A DNA stretch of 64,000 bases from Cryptosporidium bovis (taxonomy: Eukaryota > Apicomplexa > Conoidasida > Eucoccidiorida > Cryptosporidiidae). The DNA lies in NCBI GenBank assembly GCA_009768925.2, contig VHIT02000016.1:1-64000 (forward strand), in the 5' to 3' direction. Under the pieces are notes generated by a model. That model saw only the letters and a program-made list of their open reading frames with translations, searched no databases and was not told where the DNA came from. Below are positions 57,592 to 64,000 of the stretch, one piece after another (within the stretch, counting starts at the first letter, position 1; each line of letters begins with the position of its first letter). A program made the position numbers and the translations under genes.

Positions 57592-59061
57592 TCACTTTAC
57601 TGTATGTCTCTTGTTTATGAAAAAGAAATAATTCGAATTAAACGAATTCCATCTCATTGAGTATATTCGAATGTAAATCGATATCAAAAGTATTACTATG
57701 TTGATTACAATAGCAACAATGGAAGGAAATAAGAAATTATTTCTAAAGTGGGAATGAATGTATGAATCCCAATAGTTGTACAATACTGTAAATATTCCAG
57801 CAATTGTTGAAGATATGCCTTGGGTCGAGTTTAAGTGTGTGTAGCCAAACTCAGTTGTTAAAAAGCTAAATGAGCATCCAATAAAGTAAGAGTAACAGAA
57901 AACACATAATACTATACCAAATAGATGTGACAGGAAGAAGAATGGTGTAAAGCTAGAGAAAATCAATAATATTAACAAAGATGATAAAACTAGAAAAACC
58001 AAGAAAAGATTTATTCCCAATATATCAACAAAAACTCCAACAGCTATAGCGGAAATGAATGTAGTACCTAAAGATAATCCAAATATATTAATGATTTTGT
58101 CTGTATATTCAATATCCCCATTGGTCTGATCTAATAGAATACCTTTCATATTGACTGTAAAGTAAAGGCGTATAAACCATAATAAAGAGTAAACAATGGT
58201 AAACCCAATAAATGTAATAGAAAATACCTGTTCCTTAAACGTAAGTGTCCATTTAAAAGGAACATCTTCTTTGCACCTGTTAACTTCAATTGCCAACTGA
58301 GAAGATACTAATGAATTTCTTTCCTCATTATTCAAACTCAGAAACGTAGTTGAAATTTTTGACCTTGACAATGAAACTCTGTTACAGTAGTCGGTAACAG
58401 GAGTTAAAAAAGGCTGAGTTGGAATGATATAATAAAAAATGAAAATGCACACAAGTGGCAAAAAGCAATTAACTAAAACAATAAATTGCGTAATTGTTAT
58501 ATCCAAATAAGAAGCATTAAAACCTATTCTTGAAAGATAATCAACAACATTTACCATAAGTTGCATATATGCAAAACTCATACCTACCGAACCACCAATC
58601 ATTGCCAAAACCAGGTGTTTCCTTGACTCATAGAATGCTGAAACTGAAAATTTAGTTTGGCTCAAAAGTTGAGTTGATATTCCCCAAAGACACATACCAA
58701 TAAATGGAAAATAATAACTATATTTATCAAAAAAGAAGCAAAATAGCCAACCCAAAATATGAAAGCAAGTAGCCAATAATGACGTATTCCTATTGTTTAT
58801 TGAATTAATAAAATATGAACCAAGAACACCCGAAAGCAAGAATGAAGTAGATCCCAATGAACACAAACTGTTCATTGTCTTCAATTTTTCCTCATCTTCC
58901 AACCAGTAATAGGCATTATTACTTAATAGCAAATACTTAACCGCGGCCGGAAAAATAAAGGGAGCACCAACTAAAGGAGTCGAAATGACATAAAGAAATA
59001 CTAGAGTATTCTCAGAAAACCCAGATTTAGTCTGGTTCTCACAAGTGAACGGTTTTTCCAT
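57592..59061 (-). CDS. MFS transporter (SLC43/ApiAT-like)
   Basis: A 489-residue membrane protein with about 12 hydrophobic segments split by a central hydrophilic loop (about residues 210-260), as in the major facilitator superfamily. The layout (large loop after the sixth helix, GxxGxSFAYMQ near residue 163) resembles SLC43-like amino-acid carriers and the apicomplexan ApiAT group. The usual motif A (GxLaDrxGRR) is weak: GSYFINSINNRNTSLLATC. The substrate is unknown, amino acids being the best guess. Divergent from a second MFS gene at 59451. Confidence 0.75.
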   Translation of the reverse strand: MEKPFTCENQTKSGFSENTLVFLYVISTPLVGAPFIFPAAVKYLLLSNNAYYWLEDEEKLKTMNSLCSLGSTSFLLSGVLGSYFINSINNRNTSLLATCFHILGWLFCFFFDKYSYYFPFIGMCLWGISTQLLSQTKFSVSAFYESRKHLVLAMIGGSVGMSFAYMQLMVNVVDYLSRIGFNASYLDITITQFIVLVNCFLPLVCIFIFYYIIPTQPFLTPVTDYCNRVSLSRSKISTTFLSLNNEERNSLVSSQLAIEVNRCKEDVPFKWTLTFKEQVFSITFIGFTIVYSLLWFIRLYFTVNMKGILLDQTNGDIEYTDKIINIFGLSLGTTFISAIAVGVFVDILGINLFLVFLVLSSLLILLIFSSFTPFFFLSHLFGIVLCVFCYSYFIGCSFSFLTTEFGYTHLNSTQGISSTIAGIFTVLYNYWDSYIHSHFRNNFLFPSIVAIVINIVILLISIYIRIYSMRWNSFNSNYFFFINKRHTVK

Positions 59062-59450
59062 CTACCTGGTGTGTGTGACTTACGATGTAACTACTTTAAA
59101 ACCATATAAAGATGTTTTATTGGTGCCAAAGATAATAATTTATTTCGGTTATCAGATTCACGATAGAATCCAAGGCTAGCCAAATAATAATATCCACTTT
59201 TTTTGTACAAATACGGGTATTTCTAATTCATATTTTTGCTGATAAGCAACTGAACAATTTTATCCTGTCTTAACACTCTGTGAAAAGGTCTGAATATCGC
59301 GCAATAGTGAATAGATTCGGCGGCTATGTGTACCGCCTGAATCCTTGTTTTGGTACCCTTGAGACGATGGGGACATATGTTTATGTAGTCGCAGAGAATA
59401 TTGAATTATAGTAGTTGTTTAAATTTATACAAATAAGAGAATTTGTAGGT
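59062..59450. other. Promoter region between the two MFS genes
   Basis: Divergent spacer with a CGGCGG...ACCGCC pair at 59318-59337. No gene is seen. Confidence 0.55.
59318..59337. promoter_or_regulatory. GGCGG/CCGCC inverted pair
   Basis: GGCGG at 59319-59323 and CCGCC at 59333-59337 form inverted arms across a 9-bp spacer, between divergent transporter genes (about 115 bp from the plus-strand ATG, 260 bp from the minus-strand ATG). Confidence 0.45.
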
Positions 59451-60944
59451 ATGGGTGGTTCAAGCAAGGAAAGTAAGAATGGTGGCTTAGATTTGAGTCT
59501 TGAGAGTGGAAATATTCAATGTTCTGAGAGGTACGACGATCCCAGCCCTGGGTTGTTTAGAGAGATGTTTGGGACAAAGGAAAATCCAACTGTAATTCCA
59601 TTTCCATCTATTATTAAGAATCCGGTTATATACTTTTCATTGATTGCATTAACCGCAACATTATCTGCAGGTCATGTACAGAACCCAGATGCTTCTAGAG
59701 AACTTTTCTTCAAAAGTGGTGGATTCTCTTTTGCTCCCGAAATGATAGAATCTGGTGAGGCCTTTTATATAATTAACAATGTAATGTCCGTTGCAAATGG
59801 TTCAATTTTTATTGGGCACATGATATCCGGTTCCATAATTGACCATTTTGGACTTCTTCCGTGCGCACTTTTAGGCCATTTTTTGTGCTTGATTGGTTAC
59901 ACTTTTATGTTCTTGTTTCATTTTTCATCGGTTCTCTATTACATCGCCGGTGTATGTTACGGATTATCACTTTCTGCTACGTTCGCATCAAGATCTAGAT
60001 TTATGCAAATGTTCCCGAAGGTAAAGAATTCAGTGGGGATGATATTGACTGTAGGTATGGACTTCGCATTGTTACTCCCTCTTCTTCAAATTAAACTTTC
60101 AGAGTACTTTTCCAGCACTAAGGTAGTTATTATTGCAATGATACTTATACATTTGGTTGCATTCTTTCATCATCTCTTTATTTTCCCATCTGGAAAGTTA
60201 CCGGACAGGATAGCAAGAAAGTATGAACTTTTGAACTCTTCTAATAGTGCAAATGGTGGATTGTCGAGCTCCCTGGAACTAAATTGTGATGGGCAGCCTG
60301 ATAACTCGTCTTTAGATGGTATACCAGGGTACAGGGAGCTTCCCTGGTTCAGGAAGTTATTATCCCTTCCATTCATGTCGTTTTTCATCTATATGTTGTT
60401 CTTCGCATTGTCGAAAATTCACTATCAATTATTCTTTAGGAATACCTGTATGTTGAATATCAGCGATGAGCAAAGTGCAAAAAGGGCGGCTGATGTTGGA
60501 AATGTTGTTTATTCCTTGGCTTCATATTTGTCTCTTGTATGGGGTTATATCGTCGATTACAACGGAATTATCATTACTATGCAATATCAGGTGGCGTTGT
60601 TGATTGCTGCATACTTTTCCGCAGGATTCAAGTCAGTTAGTAACATTATTCCTCAAATATTGTCAAATATATTCGCCGGTCTTTACACATGTTTCGCCAA
60701 CTCTTTAACTTATAGTTTTGTGGCCGGCGTTTTTGGATATGAGAACTTTGGTATTGTCCAGGGTTTTGCATCTCTATCTGCATTCTTCTCTTTAATGTCA
60801 ATAAGCTACTGGCAAAACTTTTTGGATGGTCCGCTGATAAACAGGGATTACAACCTTGCAAACAGATTAATAATGTACTTTTCCATTTTAATATTTGCAG
60901 TACTTTTTGTTTTAAGAATAATTTACGTGAGAAAAAGTAAATGA
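59451..60944 (+). CDS. MFS transporter (SLC43/ApiAT-like)
   Basis: Predicted 497-residue carrier from the first ATG (59451). About 12 hydrophobic segments with a central loop (about residues 260-300). The pattern MISGSIIDHFGLLPCALLGH near residue 125 sits where the MFS has its motif A G...D..G....l.G. A later segment SLSATFASRSRFMQMFP is also typical of SLC43-like proteins. The central loop LPDRIARKYELLNSSNSAN is short. Likely an amino-acid or other small-nutrient carrier at the plasma membrane. The N-terminus MGGSSKES is Gly/Ser-rich, but residue 6 is Lys, so it does not fit the myristoylation pattern. Confidence 0.78.
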   Translation: MGGSSKESKNGGLDLSLESGNIQCSERYDDPSPGLFREMFGTKENPTVIPFPSIIKNPVIYFSLIALTATLSAGHVQNPDASRELFFKSGGFSFAPEMIESGEAFYIINNVMSVANGSIFIGHMISGSIIDHFGLLPCALLGHFLCLIGYTFMFLFHFSSVLYYIAGVCYGLSLSATFASRSRFMQMFPKVKNSVGMILTVGMDFALLLPLLQIKLSEYFSSTKVVIIAMILIHLVAFFHHLFIFPSGKLPDRIARKYELLNSSNSANGGLSSSLELNCDGQPDNSSLDGIPGYRELPWFRKLLSLPFMSFFIYMLFFALSKIHYQLFFRNTCMLNISDEQSAKRAADVGNVVYSLASYLSLVWGYIVDYNGIIITMQYQVALLIAAYFSAGFKSVSNIIPQILSNIFAGLYTCFANSLTYSFVAGVFGYENFGIVQGFASLSAFFSLMSISYWQNFLDGPLINRDYNLANRLIMYFSILIFAVLFVLRIIYVRKSK

Positions 60945-61269
60945 ATATCATTTATTATTTCAACGGTCCATGAATCGAGTTATTTATTTGTAAGTTAACG
61001 GGTTTTAATGGATTATCCGTAACTTAGACAAATAAACTGCAATGGTTTTGAACATGCAGTAACTTCTTTTTCTAGAAACCCTTTTTTTAATTTACGATGT
61101 TTTTTTTGAAATTACATCTGTAACTTAATTGGATGGTTTTTAGATAAAAATTCGTTTAGAAAAATCAGTCTATAGTATGTGTGAAATTTGTGCATGCTAT
61201 TCGGAGATAACTAATTAAAATGCAGGTATGCCCGATTACTCGTAACTAAAAAAGATAGAATACTAGAAA
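60945..61269. other. Convergent spacer, nothing recognised
   Basis: AT-rich spacer between the MFS stop and the stop of the kinase-like gene. A TGCATGC box lies at 61191-61197, but it is in a 3' region. No gene is seen. Confidence 0.5.
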
Positions 61270-62898
61270 TTACCTAGTTCTCCTAGAACTTAGATTACAG
61301 GAGGGAACCCCCATAAACTGTTCCGCTGTATATCTCTTTAATATTTTACATGCTTCAATTAAAGCATCTCTTTGATCAACAAACCTACAAGGGTATTTGT
61401 CGATTTCTGGGTGAAGCCTTTTGGTCTTGTTGTTTACTCTTTTCACCCTACATGATTCCCACTGGTAAATACTTCTAATACTTGCTTTTAATTTGGAAAG
61501 TTTTGAATTGTAATATCTTATCAGGGTTCTGATATTTCTTATATTTTCAATCTTAACTTCTTCTGTATAAACTTGTTCTTCTTCTGGTAAGAAGTGTGGT
61601 GCTTTTGCTGGAGCAGTAAGTGGGTCTAGAATTCTATAGTCTAATAAACCTATATCTTCGTAAGGCCTTCTTTCAAATTTCCTACACGGGTCGTTCACAG
61701 TTTGGGTTTCATCTGTATCCATTGAAATTGTGTTTCCTATATCTATAATTCTCATTGATTCCGGAGTAATTGACGCTACTTCAATAATCGTATTCATAGC
61801 TTTCCAAGATTCTGAGCCAAAATTTGGATCAACTACGACCATTATATTTCTAGTATGCAAATCACAATGTACCTTGTATCCATTTTGGAACATAAACATT
61901 GCAGTAGTATAAAATGGGAGCCAAATTCCCCTTAATATTCTTCTATACCACCTTGCCACCTGGGTTTTTTGTTCAAAAAAGTCTCTACCATACAATAAAT
62001 CATGTAGGAAATTTGGATTTTTTAAAGCCAGTATGATTCTAATATAAGGTATTGCTTCTATTCTTTCTGTAATGAGCATATCATTCATTATCTCATTACC
62101 AAGTTTATCTCGAACAACATAATATTTTGGATGCAAATTTACCCTAACCTCAGGTGTTTTTGAATTAGCTTTGTACACATATGTTAGTTGTGATACCCTA
62201 AACACACGTTCTAACTCTGTATATAACCTTACTGGTCTTAAATTGAAATATGCATCCACTTTTGTGAGTACTTTAAATGAAGTAATTGGTTGAATTACAC
62301 TACCATTGGTACAATCGAATAATTTTTTTGCAAGTGAAGGATTCTTATTGTCACCCCTCAGTACTAAACTTTGAGGTAATACCACACAATTCTCAATAAT
62401 AGAATACTGTAATGTCGAAGATACAAACAAAATCCCATATACTAACGCCGAATTTGCTCCTTCTAAATTCAACCTCCAGTTCACATACACTACTTCGCTT
62501 TTTCCTCCATCCACCACCTTTTTTGTTTCTGTGTTTATTTGTGGAACAGTTATAACTTTTCTAGCTGGATTATATTCACATTTCAAGAAGAAAAATTTTT
62601 TTCTATCATCCCCTTTCAGAGCATTTTGATTATTACAATATTCAACCACTTTCGAGATACTATGAGCTTTCATTGCACCTATATTTTTTATTTCTTCCGC
62701 AGAATGACCTGCACCCGAATCGGCTGCTTTTTTCGAGGCATCAGAAGATATTTTTGAACTGCCTTGGGAAATAGAGGGTGATTTTCTTCTCAAACTACTT
62801 TTGTTTATTTTTAACTCTAATGCATCGGTTTTGATTAAAAACAAACAGAACCAATAAGTTGTAAATAAATTAATCCATATTAAAACATTTGTCCTCAT
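61270..62898 (-). CDS. Secreted protein kinase-like protein
   Basis: A 542-residue protein with a signal peptide (LIWINLFTTYWFCLFLIKTDA) and a Ser/Lys-rich spacer to about residue 75. The rest looks like a kinase fold of the ABC1/APH/RIO-like type. A hinge-like strand MLITERIEAIP is near residue 273. A catalytic loop GYKVHCDLHTRNIMVV has His344, Asp346 and Asn351 in the H-x-D-L-H-x-x-N pattern. A metal-binding strand MRIIDIGNTIS has D386-I-G388 in the DFG position. The Lys/Glu of the N-lobe was not assigned; LYTELERVFRVSQLTYVYKA near residue 225 is a candidate. The C-terminal part is rich in Arg/Lys and Tyr. It could be an active secreted kinase delivered to the host or parasitophorous compartment, or a pseudokinase. 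The family is not identified. Confidence 0.65.
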   Translation of the reverse strand: MRTNVLIWINLFTTYWFCLFLIKTDALELKINKSSLRRKSPSISQGSSKISSDASKKAADSGAGHSAEEIKNIGAMKAHSISKVVEYCNNQNALKGDDRKKFFFLKCEYNPARKVITVPQINTETKKVVDGGKSEVVYVNWRLNLEGANSALVYGILFVSSTLQYSIIENCVVLPQSLVLRGDNKNPSLAKKLFDCTNGSVIQPITSFKVLTKVDAYFNLRPVRLYTELERVFRVSQLTYVYKANSKTPEVRVNLHPKYYVVRDKLGNEIMNDMLITERIEAIPYIRIILALKNPNFLHDLLYGRDFFEQKTQVARWYRRILRGIWLPFYTTAMFMFQNGYKVHCDLHTRNIMVVVDPNFGSESWKAMNTIIEVASITPESMRIIDIGNTISMDTDETQTVNDPCRKFERRPYEDIGLLDYRILDPLTAPAKAPHFLPEEEQVYTEEVKIENIRNIRTLIRYYNSKLSKLKASIRSIYQWESCRVKRVNNKTKRLHPEIDKYPCRFVDQRDALIEACKILKRYTAEQFMGVPSCNLSSRRTR

Positions 62899-63627
62899 CC
62901 TTTATTCCCCCTCCCAAAAAGTCACTTAAAAAAGATGCTCCCTCGCAGTCTTTTCTTAATATAAATCACTATTCTAATCAGCAATTAAGTAGTTTTAGTT
63001 AAAATACGGTTCTGACTTGGTGCAATAACCACTATTTTCCACTCCATTAATTTGTTAACCATTACAAAAGAATAATGCGTGCGCAAAGATCAAATGAATG
63101 TGTGTATATCACACTAACATAAACAAAAATTATTACCTTGATTTTACTACTTCTATATAAATGGCAGCACTTAATTATTAATTCATCTATTCTAATCTCG
63201 TGTTTTCCACCCCACTTATTGCGACACAACCAGTTATCCAACTTGAAGAATAATTATTCAAAAAGATCCCATATAGGCGCGCATATAATTACTAGATCAA
63301 ATACAAAATTACTCGTGAGACTCATATTTTAATTATGTAGTGTAAAATGTTAAAATTAGGATATTGGGACCGTTTAATGATTTATTCCATATTGTAACTC
63401 TCCATACTTTCCTATTCTTCCATTATTGTTATTTTATTTTTAGTTATTTATATCTCTGTATGACCGCCAAAATCAATTTGTGACTTACGGTACACACTGT
63501 GCACACCGATATTCCTGATTAATTTGTTTATTAAATTTAGTGTGTAAGTAAATTAGTATTAATAAAAACTAATGTAAATATTCGTTGTTAAAATGTTAGA
63601 TTCTAATTTATATTAAAGTTCTTTATA
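62899..63627. other. Divergent upstream region
   Basis: AT-rich spacer between the kinase-like gene (minus) and the secreted-protein gene at 63628 (plus). Contains TGACCGCC at 63461-63468, about 160 bp before the plus-strand ATG. The plus-strand open frame at 63138-63332 has no support. Confidence 0.5.
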
Positions 63628-64000
63628 ATGTTCATGTTATTATTTGCAATAAATACTTTACTCATCTGTTCAAAGGTTGCTAATGGAGCCTATACTGATC
63701 ATATAAGTAATATAAATAGTGAAGTTAGTAGAAGTGAAGATGCTCTTCATAATTATAATGAATTAGATATTTTAAATTTATTTAAAGATGATTCTGTGGC
63801 GTTTTCAGATGAATCAGTTCCTGAATTTCAACAGGAACAATCTGCAAGCTATGAAGCCAATAAAGTTCGTAAACACGACATTATTGGTGAATTAATTGAT
63901 GATAAAAGTGAAATATATAAACCTTCCACTAAACTAAATGATTATATCGATTCCGAATATTCTGAAAGTAGAACAACTGAAAAGAGTAGAAAAATTCAAA
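63628..64000 (+). CDS. Secreted protein, partial (runs off the window)
   Basis: An open frame starts with ATG at 63628 and continues in frame to the end of the window (124 codons seen). The N-terminus MFMLLFAINTLLICSKVANG is a clear signal peptide with a likely cut after ANG. The part seen is acidic and Ser/Glu/Asp-rich (SRSEDALHNYNELDILNLF) with no Cys and no recognised domain. It fits the cluster of secreted proteins at this end of the window. Its length and identity are unknown. Confidence 0.65.
   Translation, partial: MFMLLFAINTLLICSKVANGAYTDHISNINSEVSRSEDALHNYNELDILNLFKDDSVAFSDESVPEFQQEQSASYEANKVRKHDIIGELIDDKSEIYKPSTKLNDYIDSEYSESRTTEKSRKIQ

Noticed and set aside
1-64000. Transposons, viral remnants, CRISPR arrays, rRNA
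   Set aside because: No terminal repeats, reverse transcriptase, integrase, transposase, capsid-like frames, spaced direct repeats or rRNA signatures were seen.

Overview
The window is a gene-dense, AT-rich piece of a eukaryotic nuclear chromosome. Its style fits an apicomplexan of the genus Cryptosporidium or a close relative. Long genes are uninterrupted (one is 12.5 kb in a single exon). The few introns found are 52-165 bp, with GT..AG ends. Some neighbouring genes end only 33-39 bp apart. I saw no transposon, rRNA, tRNA or virus-like element. The strongest taxonomic pointer is a type I membrane protein with a C-type lectin domain, a class described in Cryptosporidium as CpClec. A Cet1-type RNA triphosphatase and SLC43-like transporters fit the same assignment. 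The species cannot be fixed from the sequence alone.

Left part (1-32 kb), housekeeping genes: a LARP4-like RNA-binding protein (+), a small spliced membrane protein and a RecQ helicase (-), a Tel2-like protein (+), an ABCC-type ABC transporter (+), a Sec1/Munc18-family protein (+), and a complete 4164-residue VPS13 (-).

Middle part (32-42 kb): the C-type lectin membrane protein (-), the three-exon mRNA-capping RNA triphosphatase (+), a three-exon FOR20/CEP20-like LisH protein (-), a GPX4-like glutathione peroxidase (+), an AAAP amino-acid transporter (-), a secreted protein of unknown function (+), and a three-exon small membrane protein (+). Both spliced genes at 34.9-36.8 kb and the one at 41.3 kb were assembled by eye from exon and splice signals.

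Right part (42-64 kb), membrane and secretory genes: a head-to-tail array of three SLC35C-like nucleotide-sugar transporter paralogues, a secreted PAN/Apple-type protein with a GPI-like tail (-), a 2031-residue Ser-rich secreted protein (+), a divergent pair of MFS transporters, a secreted protein with a kinase-like HxDLHxxN/DxG core (-), and the first 373 bp of another signal-peptide protein that runs off the end. Sugar-nucleotide import into the Golgi fits a region rich in glycosylated surface or secreted proteins, but that link is inference.

Intergenic regions repeatedly carry short GC-rich boxes (ACCGCC/GGCGGT, GGCGCC, CCCGCC) and GCATGC boxes that stand out from the AT-rich background. 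These resemble the E2F-like and ApiAP2-like elements reported for Cryptosporidium. The most interesting points are the secreted kinase-fold protein, a FOR20 relative in a lineage whose gametes lack flagella, coding-like debris after the LARP gene, the three-copy transporter array, and the inverted repeats in promoter regions.
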